Shown: positions 1 through 10,611, counted from the first letter of the stretch. The stretch: DNA of 64,000 bases from Vicia villosa (GCF_029867415.1 NW_026705409.1:649790-713789); one strand, 5' to 3'. Notes: generated by a model from the letters alone, not told the origin. Numbers and translations are program-made.

Positions 1-464
1 CTAGTTTGAATATTTCACAAATATAACACTGTAATTATCATTTCCAAACATCAATGAATCAAATTTTTTGATAATAACATTAATAAATCAATCAGAGCAA
101 TGCTATATATAACATTATTTTTCTCGAAAATATCACGAAATGGTGTTAGTTATGTTATATTCATTAGCTATATCATAAGTACTATTAGATAGGAAAATGA
201 AAAAAACATATTCATTGTAGTTATATCAAATTATCAATTATGAAAAAACGGAAAAAGACACCCTTATAAAGAATAGCTCACTCTCAAACTATATTTAGTT
301 ATATCACCAACTTAGCCCAATTGTAGTTTCATTTTTGAAAAGAACTATTCATTTCAAAAGCATTATATCAACTTGAAAATTTCAAAAGCATTATAGCAAC
401 TTCAAAATATTTGAGAGTTGAGTCTAGTTTAAAGGTGAAAGCAACTACCATAAAATTATCAACT

Positions 465-554
465 ATGAGATGTGCTGTTTGTGCTCTATTTTTGTATGAT
501 GGTCATGTAGACGTAAAAGACAAATTATATTTGGAGAGAGAAATTAACGGTTGA
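465..554 (+). other. 29-codon mini-ORF with a CxxC motif, recurrent in the array
   Basis: ATG opens a short frame beginning MRCAVC and ending LEREING. It has a Cys-x2-Cys pair and a nearby His, which resembles half a zinc finger. Intact equivalents lie at 2637-2726, 13432-13521, 25441-25530, 27616-27705, 29790-29879, 31931-32020 and 34064-34153. In units 3 and 5 (from 4822 and 15607) the second Cys is Trp and a small deletion shifts the frame. It lies about 450 bp upstream of the larger zinc-finger ORF on the same strand. It could be an exon remnant of the same ancestral gene, but I could not find a convincing splice pair joining them. Coding status is unproven. Confidence 0.3.
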
Positions 555-1004
555 AAAAGATAAAATTAATTAACGGGTTAAATATGTTTTTAGTATTTAC
601 AAATATCTTAAATTTTATTTCTAGACCTTAATACAAAATTTTTAAGCATGCAATTGTAGCCTCTTTTATTTTTGAAAATTTTGAAAATTATTTAATTATC
701 CTTTAGCCAGCATGATTTTTTTTAGTTTGAATAAAAATAGTCTAATAATGGTTTTTGTCATTTAGCAAATAAAAGATGTATAGTGATGTGATGTAAGCTG
801 AAATTGTCAAAGCATGGGAAAATTTTCATAATACCTAATAGGGAAAATATTGAAAGCCAAAGCCAAAAACCATGTTTAAGATTCTACTTAACAACACTCT
901 TGTTTCTTTACACTTCACACTTTACTTACCAACACTCTTGCTTCTTCACACTTCACACTGTTGCTTCATATTTTCTACCTGATTCACTTTAAAAAACGGG
1001 AAAC

Positions 1005-1238
1005 ATGTTGATATGCGTTGCTTCAGGATGTATGGCTTCCGGAAGCCTCGACACCATAGAAAACGACGATGGTAACACTTGCCATGTCTGTGATAGTGTA
1101 TTTGATAACGGGAAAAAATTGAAAGATCATTTGAAAACGCATTCGGGTAAATATAAGTGTCCCAAATGCAAGTGCCGCTATGTTTTATGGGCAGTTATAG
1201 ATGAACATTGTCACAATGGAGAATGTAGTAAGAAATAA
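1005..1238 (+). CDS. Small two-zinc-finger protein, copy 1 (77 aa)
   Basis: The frame starts at an ATG after a CACTTTAAAAAACGGGAAAC leader and ends in a TAA that overlaps AATAAA. Residues 26-46 form a canonical C2H2 finger: C26-x2-C29-x12-H42-x3-H46. A short HSGKYK linker, like the usual inter-finger linker, follows. Residues 52-74 form a second finger best read as C2HC: C52-x2-C55-x12-H68-x5-C74. The first 25 residues are unstructured and rich in Ser, Asp and Gly; the tail ends in SKK. By family knowledge such fingers bind nucleic acid or protein in the nucleus, but two fingers and no effector domain do not identify a function. This copy differs from the array majority by Thr25 and Glu73, and all zinc ligands are present. 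Expression is unknown; it may be a relic spread by tandem amplification. Confidence 0.5.
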   Translation: MLICVASGCMASGSLDTIENDDGNTCHVCDSVFDNGKKLKDHLKTHSGKYKCPKCKCRYVLWAVIDEHCHNGECSKK

Positions 1239-2104
1239 ATTATTATTATTTTATTTTAGTGTGTAAGAGTTGATGTAATGTTTTAATTTGTTTTTGTTTT
1301 AGTATTACAAGATTAATGTACTTAATATGTATTTGTTTGTTTATGTATTTGAATAGTTAATATGCATTTTAAGAAGGCATGCTATGCTATGTAATGATAT
1401 TTTATTAAATATTAATGTTTTATTTAAGTTAAAATGTTTTTTTTTAAATAAATAGTGAAATAAATGACATTAAATTATTTGAACAAAAATTAAAACACTT
1501 AGTAAAAAACATAAAAAATCATAATAAAAAGAGTCTGAAAAGAAATGATCAGGTGAGACATTTATTTGCTTCCATCACTCTTAACGATGACCAAAGAGAG
1601 TCCTTTTCCATAAGTATCTTGTAGCTTCCTCCACATCATTATCATATCAATTATCAAATTAAAAAGTTTTGAAACAAGCATAATTCACACGAGTGATTTA
1701 AATTCTATCATCAATCGTCATTACTATTACCGGTAAATCCTTGATTTTATGCACTTTTCCTTCCATTTAATTCTTTTGTATGGTTTTTGTGGTAATTTTA
1801 GTGGGAATGAAAATCTGATTTAATCTGAAAAAGATCTTTATTCCTAATTTAGTTAAAAAAATCTAAATCTACCGTATAAGAAAACAATATGCTCTAAAAA
1901 TCTCTATAGTATCTTTTTGATTTACAATGAAATTTTAAATTTGTGAGGATACTTGTCTAAAGATTGTTGCCCCAACTCCATTTAATTCTATTCACTCTTA
2001 CGTTTTCTAATTGGATTAAAGTAATGACATAATCTTTGGAAAACGATTTTTTGCACTCTCTATTCACCCTTTCATATTCTTTCATGTGCTTTGCCTTTGT
2101 AATA

Positions 2105-2197
2105 ATGGGTTGTTTCATTACCAATGCTTCTAAAGCCTCTCCCGAACAACCTAACTATTGGGCGATGGCGCTTAGTTTGAATATTTCACAAATATAA
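2105..2197 (+). other. 30-codon mini-ORF starting MGC, recurrent at the unit junction
   Basis: ATG opens a frame that begins MGCFITNASKASPEQPNYW and runs across the unit boundary to a TAA. A pyrimidine-rich stretch (CACTCTCTATTCACCCTTTC) precedes it, as in a plant 5' leader. Met-Gly-Cys is the usual start of an N-myristoylated and S-acylated protein. Equivalents with ATG lie at 4290-4382, 15075-15167, 27083-27175 and 29258-29350. In the other five units the 35-bp deletion removes the ATG and leaves TTG at the same codon. It may be a first-exon fragment captured in the repeat; no downstream exon was identified. Confidence 0.28.
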
Positions 2198-4356
2198 CAC
2201 TGTAATTATCATTTCCAAACATCAATGAATCAAATTTTTTGATAATAACATTAATAAATCAATCAGAGCAATGCTATATATAACATTATTTTTCTCGAAA
2301 ATATCACGAAATGGTGTTAGTTATGTTATATTCATTAGCTATATCATAAGTACTATTAAATAGGAAAATGAAAAAAACATATTCATTGTAGTTATATCAA
2401 ATTATCAATTATGAAAAAACGGAAAAAGACACCCTTAATAAAGAATAGCTCACTCTCAAACTATATTTAGTTATATCACCAACTTAGCCCAATTGTAGTT
2501 TCATTTTTGAAAAGAACTATTCATTTCAAAAGCATTATATCAACTTGAAAATTTCAAAAGCATTATAGCAACTTCAAAATATTTGAGAGTTGAGTCTAGT
2601 TTAAAGGTGAAAGCAACTACCATAAAATTATCAACTATGAGATGTGCTGTTTGTGGTCTATTTTTGTATGATGGTCATGTAGACGTAAAAGACAAATTAT
2701 ATTTGGAGAGAGAAATTAACGGTTGAAAAAGATAAAATTAATTAACGGGTTAAATATGTTTTTAGTATTTATAAATATCTTAAATTTTATTTCTAGACCT
2801 TAATACAAAATTTTTAAGCATGCAATTGTAGTCTCTTTTATTTTTGAAAATTTTGAAAATTATTTAATTATCCTTTAGCCATCATGATTTTTTTTTTAGT
2901 TAGAATAAAAATAGTCTAATAATGGTTTTTGTCATTTAGCAAATAAAAGATGTATAGTGATGTGATGTAAGCTGAAATTGTCAAAGCATGGGAAAAATTT
3001 CATAATACCTAATTGAGAAAATATTGAAAGCCAAAGCCAAAAACCATGTTCAAGATTCTACTTAACAACACTCTTGTTTCTTTACACTTCACACTTTACT
3101 TACCAACACTCTTGCTTCTTCACACTTCACACTTCACACTGTTGCTTCATATTTTCTACCTGATTCACTTTAAAAAATGGGAAACATGTTGATATGCGTT
3201 GCTTCAGGATGTATGGCTTCCGTAAGCAGCGACACCATAGAAAACAACGATGGTAACGCTTGCCATGTCTGTGACAGTGTATTTGATAACGAGAAAAAAT
3301 TGAAAGATCATTTGAAAACTTATTCGGGTAAATATAAGTGTCCCAAATGCAAGTGCCGCTATGTTTTATGGGCAGTTATAGATGAACATTGTAACAATGG
3401 AGATTGTAGTAAGAAATAAATTATTATTATTTTATTTTAGTGTGTAAGAGTTGATGTAATGTTTTAATATGTTTTTGTTTTAGTATTACAAGATTAATGT
3501 ACTTAATATGTATTTGTTTGTTTATGTATTTGAATAGTTAATATGCATTTGAAGAAGGCATGCTATGCTATGTAGTGATATTTTATTAAATATTAATGTT
3601 TTATTTAAGTTAATATGTTTTTTTATAAATAAATAGTGAAATAAATGAAACTAAATTATTTGAACAAAAATTAAAACACATAGTAAAAAACATAAAAAAT
3701 CATAATAAAAAGAGTCTGAAAAGAAATGATCAGGTGAGACATTTATTTGCTTCCATCACCCCTAACCATGACCAAAGAGAGTCCTTTTCCATAAGTATCT
3801 TGTAGCTTCCTCCACATTATTATCATATCAATTATCAAATTAAAAAGTTTTGAAACATGCATAATTCACACGAGTGATTTAAATTCTATCATCAATCGTC
3901 ATTACTATTACTGGTAAATCCTTGATTTTATGCACTTTTCCTTCCATTTAATTCTTTTGTAATGTTTTTGTGGTAATTTTAGTGGGAATAAAAATCTGAT
4001 TTAATCTGAAAAAGATCTTTATTCCTAATTTAGTTTAAAAAATCTGACATCTACCGTATAAGAAAACAATATGCTTTGAAAATCTCTATAGTATCTTTTT
4101 GATTTACACTGAAATTTTAAATTTGTGAGGGTACTTCATGTCTGAAAATTGTTGCCCCAACTCCATTTAATTCTATTCACTCTTACGTTTTCTAATTGGA
4201 TTAAAGTAATGACATAATCTTTGGAAAACGATTTTTTGCACTCTCTATTCACCCTTTCATATTCTTTCATGTGCTTTGCCTTTGTAATAATGGGTTGTTT
4301 CATTACCAATGCTTCTAAAGCCTCACCCGAACAACCTAACTATTGGGCGATGGCGC
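2172..4356 (+). repeat. Array unit 2
   Basis: Unit of 2185 bp, long 3' end. Its zinc-finger ORF is the divergent type that recurs in unit 10. Its 3' half has diagnostic variants (CATGCATAATTC, ACTGGTAAATCC, TTTGTAATG, AATCTGACATC) that reappear in the 3' half of unit 4. The remaining non-ORF sequence shows nothing else recognisable. Confidence 0.93.
3186..3419 (+). CDS. Small two-zinc-finger protein, copy 2 (divergent, 77 aa)
   Basis: This is the homologue of the copy at 1005 with substitutions Val13, Ser15, Asn21, Glu36, Tyr46 and Asn70. Tyr46 replaces the fourth ligand of finger 1, so that finger is probably non-functional. Asn70 removes the alternative His in finger 2 and leaves C52, C55, H68 and C74, which supports the C2HC reading. 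A C-to-T change upstream creates an in-frame ATG at 3177 that would add Met-Gly-Asn; I keep the start conserved in the other copies. It shares all six amino-acid differences with the copy at 34613, about 31 kb away. Confidence 0.42.
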   Translation: MLICVASGCMASVSSDTIENNDGNACHVCDSVFDNEKKLKDHLKTYSGKYKCPKCKCRYVLWAVIDEHCNNGDCSKK

Positions 4357-5495
4357 CTAGTTTGAATATTTCACAAATATAACACTGTAATTATCATTTC
4401 CAAACATCAATGAATCAAATTTTTTGATAATAACATTAATAAATCAATCAGAGCAATGCTATATATAACATTATTTTTCTCGAGAATATCACGAAATGGT
4501 GTTAGTTATGTTATATTCATTAGCTATATCATAAGTACTATTAAATAGGAAAATGAAAAAAACATATTCATTGTAGTTATATCAAATTATCAATTATGAA
4601 AAAACGGAAAAAGACACCCTTAATAAAGAATAGCTCACTCTCAAACTATATTTAGTTATATCACCAACTTAGCCCAATTGTAGTTTCATTTTTGAAAAAT
4701 ACTATTCATTTCAAAAGCATTATATCAACTTGAAAATTTCAAAAGCATTATAGCAACTTCAAAATATTTGAGAGTTGAGTCTAGTTTAAAGGCGAAAGCA
4801 ACTACCTTAAAATTATCAACTATGAGATGTGCTGTTTGGGGTCTATTTTTGTATGATGGTCATGTAGACGTAAAAGAAAATTATATTTGGAGAGAGAAAT
4901 TAACGGTTGAAAAAGATAAAATTAATTAATGGGTTAAATATGTTTTTAGTATTTATAAATATCTTAAATTTTATTTCTAGACCATAATACAAAATTTTCA
5001 AGCATGCAATTGTAGTCTCTTTTATTTTTGAAAATTTTGAAAATTATTTAATTATCCTTTAGCCAGCATGATTTTTTTTAGTTTGAATAAAAATAGTCTA
5101 ATAATGGGTTTTGTCATTTAGCAAATAAAAGATGTATAGTGATGTGATGTAAGCTGAAATTGTCAAAGCATGGGAAAATTTTCATAATACCTAATTGGAA
5201 AAATATTGAAAGCCAAAGCCAAAAACCATGTTCAAGATTCTACTTAACAACACTCTTGATTCTTTACACTTCACACTTTACTTACCAACACTCTTGCTTC
5301 TTCACACTTCACACTGTTGCTTCATATTTTCTACCTGATTCACTTTAAAAAACGGGAAACATGTTGATATGCGTTGCTTCAGGATGTATGGCTTCCGTAA
5401 ACCGCAACACCATAGAAAATGACGATGGTAACGCTTTCCATGTCTGTGACAGTGTATTTGATAACGAGAAAAAATTGAAAGATCATTTGAAAACA

Positions 5496-5500
5496 CATTC
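5496..5500. repeat. Target-site duplication CATTC, left
   Basis: CATTC directly precedes the TGTAATAC terminus and is repeated at 11968-11972 directly after GTATTACA. Five base pairs is the usual duplication for LTR retrotransposons. Confidence 0.9.
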
Positions 5501-6214
5501 TGTAATACCCCATTTTAATCTAACTTGCTCATTGAGTTTTAAATGTAATTCTAAGAGGATATTTTGGTTAGTGGATATTTGAGCATAATTAAGTCTTTAG
5601 TTGGATTTAAATGCTACTAATTGGGATTAAGAAGAACAAGTGGTAAGTTTGGTAAATAAGGAATTAGTTAGAATGGAACTAAATGGCAAACTGGAAAATA
5701 CTACTTAGTTAAAGGGCATTTTGGGTATTGAAGAAAATATGTCATAGAAAAGGATTACTTGGCTTGACAAAATCAGAATTGAGAAGGAAGAAGAAAGGGA
5801 GAGCTCGTGGGAGAGAGTAAAGAAGGAGAAAGAAGAGCAATCAACACCATCTTCATCAAGTTCTTACATGTGTGTGAAGCTTTATCAACTTTAGAGTGAA
5901 GAACCATGGTCAAGAATGAAGAGCAAAGCTGTAGTCATCTCTGTTATCATCATAAAGTCAGAATTTATAATGATTTCAAGGTGAGTTCCATTAGTTAGGA
6001 ACTTGGGTATGATTTGGGAAAAACTGTTTAATCATGGGTTAGATTATGATTACTATGTTGCATGTTTGATTAAAGGGTAGAATATGTGTTCTTGAAGTGT
6101 TAGTACATGTATTGAATTGCTTTTACATGTTAGGGTTCGGATTGGGATGAATTAGAATGTGTTAGAACTGATCTTATGCAGTAAAAATGTCATTTTTTGG
6201 CTCTGGTTCAGTGA

Positions 6215-6326
6215 GCAATCGGTTGCACACCAGTGCAAATCGATTGCACAGTGAAAAATTGACTTTCTGCGCTTCTGGTTCAGCGAGCAATCGATTGCAC
6301 ACCAGTGGAAATTGATTGCACCTGAC
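6215..6326 (+). repeat. Two 72-bp cassettes with paired GCAATCGATTGC palindromes in the LTR
   Basis: CTGGTTCAG-GAGCAATCG recurs at a 72-bp spacing (6215 and 6287). Each cassette holds two copies of a GCAATCGATTGCAC-like palindrome, with some degenerate members, separated by about 10 bp. The equivalent place in the LTR at 36147-38004 carries four pairs of a different motif, CGCGCCGCG, at 68-73-bp spacing. The second copy of this LTR has the same cassettes from 17000. Confidence 0.7.
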
Positions 6327-6870
6327 AGAAAATCATCTCTTTACTGTTTCGACCATAACTGGAGTTCCGTAACTCAGAATTGGGCGCCGTCAGAGGCATT
6401 GGAAAGCTAACGGAAAGGGCTACAAGATGCTTAAGCTTACACAACATTGTCATAATTTTAAGTACTAATTAAATCCATGTGAATATTCTTGTATCGTGGT
6501 TACTAAATGATAGTGCTTAGATAATCGTATTGTTAATCATTCTAAATGCTTTGGTGCATAAGTGTTTCTTCAACTGGGTTGTAGAGATCATGGAATGAGT
6601 GGTAATGTAAATCAAAGTTATCCACGTACACTAAAGATGTTGAGGTCTTATATCTTGTGAAGCTATGCATGTGAACCAAGAGGCGAGGAGGTCTTACAAC
6701 TTGGTGTAACTTGTGTACATCGATTAACAAAATATGGATATGATAAGGTGAACCTTATGATACCTAAACCAAGAGATATGAATGGATGTTAACCTGATAT
6801 TCCTTTTCCTATCAAGCGGCTACTTTCGAAATACTACAATCTAATGGTGTAGTAAGTATGAGATGAGGGG

Positions 6871-6873
6871 TTA
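6871..6873. repeat. CACTA target-site duplication TTA, left
   Basis: TTA immediately precedes CACTACAAG and is repeated at 11005-11007. A 3-bp duplication is diagnostic of CACTA (En/Spm) transposons. Confidence 0.92.
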
Positions 6874-6904
6874 CACTACAAGAAAAGTGTGATATAGCCA
6901 CCAA

Positions 6905-7320
6905 ATGTTGCGACGTGATTATCACGTGGCTCAAAAAAGTGAGTTGCGACGTGATAATCACGTCACTAAAAGTTTTTTATATTAAAAAACTAAAACCAAC
7001 GTTGGCACATGGGGTGTCTTTAAATAATATTTTAAAAAAAAGTTGCGAAATGAAAAACACGTCGCAACCTTTAAATAAAATAAAAAAAATTAAAAGCAGA
7101 TAAAGTAGTCTGACAAAGGGGGGAAATTCAAAGGGGGGAATTTCAAATTTTCATTTTTTTTTGTTGCGGCGTGTATTTCACGTCGCAACTTTTTTTTGTT
7201 AAACACGCCAGCATTTATGTATAGTCATGTGTGCAGTTGACTGACACATTTATTACTGTGTAGAAGTTGCGACGTGATTTTCACTTCGCAACGTAGACAC
7301 GTGAAAATCACGTCGCTAAA
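6905..7320. promoter_or_regulatory. CACTA left subterminal repeat cluster
   Basis: About six palindromic units occur, at 6908-6930, 6944-6966, 7042-7069, 7163-7189, 7265-7292 and 7297-7317. Each resembles TTGCGACGTG, a few A/T bases, then CACGTCGCAA, and all share the ACGTG/CACGT arms. In the family, subterminal repeats are the binding sites of the TnpA-like protein that brings the ends together; that role is inferred here. Confidence 0.8.
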
Positions 7321-7662
7321 GGCATTATACCAATTCGTTGGAACTCCTCTTCCCAGAACCCCCTTTCTCCTCTTTCTTTCTTTCTTTCTTTTCCTCTTCT
7401 CCTCTTCTCTTTCTTCCCCCAAACCCTCTTCCTATCTTCCATAATCAACCATCCTCCCTCCTCAATCCACCATTTTCATTCTCAAATTCATCATCACAAC
7501 CCCCCATTTCCAGGTAAACATTCAAACCTCACTTGTTCTTGTCAATTTTTTATTTTATTTTTTGTAAAAATCTGATTTTAATATATATTTGTAGGTGAAG
7601 CATTGTTGATTTTGATTCAAGGATAAGGAGGAGCTCACTCAATATTGTTCTACTTCATTGAG
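7320..7662 (+). other. Probable leader exons of the CACTA transcript
   Basis: A C/T-rich stretch with a TTTC microsatellite (about 7365-7390) ends at CAG followed by GTAAAC (donor at 7514). A second short segment is bounded by TTTGTAG (ending 7594) and by GAG-GTATTT (donor at 7663), giving a candidate exon 7595-7662. No long frame runs through them, so they would be 5' untranslated. Splice sites are predicted by eye only. Confidence 0.4.
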
Positions 7663-7780
7663 GTATTTTTTTTTCCGATTTTATTTATATAATTTTTGAG
7701 ATTTTTTATGTGATTATTGATATATATATGTTATAGATTAATTTGTGAGATTTTTTTATGAGATTTTTGTAGTATGTATA

Positions 7781-8340
7781 TATAATTTTTAGAATGTTAA
7801 TTTGATTTATAATTTTTAGAATGTTAATTATTAGAATGTTATAATAATTAGAATGTATATTATTTATACTATGTATATATATAGATTAATTTATAGAATG
7901 TATATTATTTATAGTATGTATATATATAGATTAATTTATAGAATGTATATTATTTATAGAATGTTAATTTTTATGTGATTATATAATATGTATAGTATGT
8001 ATAATATGTATAATTATAGATTATGTATAGTATGTATAATTTTTAGAATGTTATAGTTATAGATTATATAATATGTATAGATTATGTATAATTTATAGTA
8101 TGTTATAATTTTTAGAATGTATAATATGTATAATTTTTAATTTTTTAGAATGTAATATTATGTATAGTATGTATAATTTTTAGAATGTTATAATTATAGA
8201 TTTTATAAAAACGAAAATATTATATATAATATGTATTATTGTTAGAATGTATATATTGTTAGAATGTATATATTGTTAGAATGTTAGAATGTAAATAATA
8301 TTGTTAGAATATTGTTAGAATGTATATATTGGTAGAATGT
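7781..8340 (+). repeat. Degenerate AT-rich repeat built on (T)AGAATGT
   Basis: About 560 bp in which TAGAATGT, TATAGTATGTA and TTAGAATGTATATATTG variants recur many times. It lies in the presumed intron before the transposase fragment. No coding potential or other structure is seen. Confidence 0.75.
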
Positions 8341-8448
8341 ATATATTGTTTATCTACTTCTATTGTAGAAAATTATTTACTTATAGTTGATATAAGTAAA
8401 TGTTTAATTATTGTTACTAAAAAGAGAATGATTGGATATATGTGCAGT

Positions 8449-9576
8449 ATGGAATATTATTTGTATTATCGTAGTTGGATGTACGATAGAGTGGAACCAG
8501 GAAGACGTGCACTTAAACCCAATTTTATAGAAGGAGTTAACGGGTTTATCACGTGGGCGTTTGCTCAAGAATGTTGTCGAAGCGAAGGAGGAGTTAGGTG
8601 TCCCTGTCTTAAATGTGAATGTAGACCTATAATTAGTGACCCAGATGAAGTGGTCAGGCATTTGTATAGAAGGAGTTTCATGGAAAATTATTGGGTCTGG
8701 ACGTATAATGGTGAAAAATTGCTGAGTAACGTACCAGACACTAGCAGTACGCATGCTTCAAGTAGTCGTCCGTCAATGGAATATGAGGAAAGACCGCCTA
8801 TTGAATATGAGGAAAACTTTAATCAGATCGGTGACATGGTTGAGGATGCTTTTGGTGTGAATGTGACCTATGATCAACCTGAAGATTGTGATGGGGAAGA
8901 GATGCTGAACGAAGAAGCGCAGAGATTTTATCAATTGTTGAATGAGATGAATACGCCGTTGTTTGACGGTTCGTCTGACTCCAAGTTATCAATGTGTGTG
9001 AGATTATTGGCCGCCAAGTCAAATTGGAATGTTCCTGATCAGTGTTTGGAATTCTTTGTAAAAATGATGTTGGACTCAACTGCAATGAAAGACAACTTAC
9101 CTACAACATTTTATGAAGCAAAGAAGTTGGTGTCGAAGTTGGGCTTAAGAGTAAGAAAGATTGATTGTTGCATTAATGGTTGTATGTTGTTTTATGACAA
9201 TGAGTTTGGTACTCAAGATGGATTGTTGGAGGAATGCAAATTTCGTATGAGTCCAAGATATAAAGTTCGCAGTAGAGCCATTAACACTAATCAAGACCGT
9301 GCAGCAGAAAAGTCCATGTTTTATCTTCCGATAATTCCAAGGTTAAAAAGAATGTTTGCTTCAATGCACAGTGCAAGTCAGATGACATGGCATCATACAA
9401 ACAAAACAAGTCCAGACACTATGCGACATCCATCTGATGGCGAGGCATGGAAACACTTTGATCGAATACATCCTGATTTTGCCGCAGAACCTAGAAATGT
9501 CAGGCTTGGATTATGCTCAGATGGTTGTGCCGATAAAGTGTTGATATATATGAATCAAATTGGTGATCAAAGTTAG
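8449..9576 (+). pseudogene. TNP2-type CACTA transposase, truncated after its LCSDG motif (copy A)
   Basis: The open frame extends back to 8320, but I place the start at the ATG at 8449, just after a GTGCAG acceptor-like site, because the following MEYYLYYRSWMYDR is where the transposase-associated domain usually begins. Residues of about 8-85 form that domain (WMYDR, GVxxFI, CPCLKC). Residues of about 240-268 form the Cys-rich ribbon before SPRYK. The later MRHPSDGEAWKHFD and EPRNVRLGLCSDG are the TNP2 lead-in to the catalytic core. The D of LCSDG (9520-9522) is followed by unrelated residues and a stop, so the rest of the DDE core is absent. The expected ribbon Cys is Arg at 9244-9246 (CGT), where copy B has TGT. 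Confidence 0.85.
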
Positions 9577-9717
9577 AATGTATGTGTTATAATGTATGAG
9601 TTAAATCGGTATTATTATTCTGATTTATTAATTAATTCCGACAGGTAGAATGTATGTGTTATAATGTATGAATTAAATCGGTATTATTATTCTGATTTAT
9701 TAATTAATTCTGACAGG
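9574..9717 (+). repeat. Two tandem 72-bp repeats after the transposase fragment
   Basis: TAGAATGTATGTGTTATAAT starts copies at 9574 and 9646, and a third, shorter start is seen at 9718. Each ends CGACAG or TGACAG before GTAGAA, which resembles a splice donor context. It lies between the two coding remnants of the transposon. Confidence 0.85.
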
Positions 9718-9848
9718 TAGAATATATGTGTTATAATTTTCATGTGGCATGTGACATGTTGTGGCGTGAAAATCATGTGGCAACTAAATTTGTGGCGTGA
9801 AATTCATGTGGCAACTAAATTATATTTAACTTTTTTTTGTATGTGTAG

Positions 9849-10370
9849 GATGATTATCAGGCATTGCTTGTACAATTTCTGACTGCTAATCCTCAGTATA
9901 CTCCAAGACCGGGAGAGCCGCTTCATCCAGATGTAGATGTTTATCTTTGGAATAAAGTCATTGGCGGCAAGGGGCCTAACGGGTGTTTTTTTGGTGGTGG
10001 AAATTTGGCAGGCACCTTGAGATCTGATGATAGAACTCTATATCAAAGAGTTCTCGACGGGGAAGGAAGTTCACGTCCTGTAACTTTAACAGATGAACAG
10101 AGAGACACTGTAAGACAATTGGCGATAAATGAGGTGAGGCATGAGGCGGCGGAACGTGAAGCGGCACTGAAAGCCCAAATGGAGGCCCAAATGAGGGCAA
10201 TGCGGAGTGAGCATCAGCGGGAAATGGAGGTCATGGCGAAAAGACAATCGGATATGGAGGCACAAATGCGACAATTTATGCAATCCTTTGGTGGAAACCA
10301 AAATATGGGGAGTTCTGCGCCGATTGATCAGGAAAATCTAAATGAGGATGAGTTTCCCGACCCGGATTGA
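9849..10370 (+). CDS. CACTA transposon protein, C-terminal exon with coiled coil (copy A)
   Basis: The frame opens directly after a strong acceptor-like site (TTTTTTTTGTATGTGTAG) and begins DDYQALLVQFLTANPQ, so it is probably a terminal exon and not a free-standing gene. The first 75 residues (PGEPLHPDVDVYLW, GPNGCFFGGGN) resemble the C-terminal region of plant En/Spm-associated proteins. Roughly residues 85-155 form an Ala/Glu/Met/Gln-rich coiled coil (EAALKAQMEAQMRAM). The acidic tail ends DEFPDPD. The matching upstream exons appear to have been lost with the internal deletion. It differs from copy B by one His/Arg change in the coiled coil. Confidence 0.65.
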   Translation, partial: DDYQALLVQFLTANPQYTPRPGEPLHPDVDVYLWNKVIGGKGPNGCFFGGGNLAGTLRSDDRTLYQRVLDGEGSSRPVTLTDEQRDTVRQLAINEVRHEAAEREAALKAQMEAQMRAMRSEHQREMEVMAKRQSDMEAQMRQFMQSFGGNQNMGSSAPIDQENLNEDEFPDPD

Positions 10371-10611
10371 TTGTTGATTTAGTTTAGTTTTTATTTTGTT
10401 GTTATAACTTTTAATTTTGAATTTGTGTAAACTATTAATTAAATTATAATTACATTATTTAGTAATATTAGATTTATAATTTTACTTTCTTAATTTTAAT
10501 ATTAGATTTATATTTAGTTTATTGAATTAATTTATAAATTTTAATATATTTAGTTTATTAATTATATATATATATATATATATTTGGTTTTTTCAAAAAA
10601 AAATAAAATAT
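10371..10611. other. AT-rich 3' flank of the CACTA coding region
   Basis: About 240 bp of very AT-rich sequence with a TA dinucleotide run (about 10563-10582) and a short A-run. No gene is seen. The TA run is one of the few places where copies A and B differ in sequence. Confidence 0.6.

Larger units (their letters stand above)
1..2171 (+). repeat. Array unit 1
   Basis: Unit of 2171 bp with the long (35-bp present) 3' end. Outside the zinc-finger ORF and two mini-ORFs it holds AT-rich sequence, including a close direct repeat of TTTCAAAAGCATTATA (about 355-395) that is a transposon target in units 6 and 11. The ORF half (CCTAATAGGGAAAAT before the ORF, residue 73 Glu) is shared specifically with unit 4. 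Confidence 0.93.

Noticed and set aside
804..992. 62-codon frame upstream of the zinc-finger ORF (also at 5160, 13771, 15945, 30129, 32261)
   Set aside because: It starts at TTG, not ATG, has no recognisable domain, and is closed by a stop or shifted in several units. It looks like a chance open frame in the leader region.
5302..5496. 64-codon antisense frame over the zinc-finger ORF (also at 16087 and 25922)
   Set aside because: It is the complement of a more convincing frame and has no domain of its own.
7225..7422. Lys/Arg/Glu-rich minus-strand frame, and a longer version at 18010-18237
   Set aside because: It is the complement of the TTTC/CT-rich leader tract; the composition is that of a microsatellite.
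8404..9085. Antisense frames of 88-116 codons in the CACTA transposase region, and their copies near 19193-19874
   Set aside because: They lie on the opposite strand of a recognisable TNP2 fragment and have no family features.
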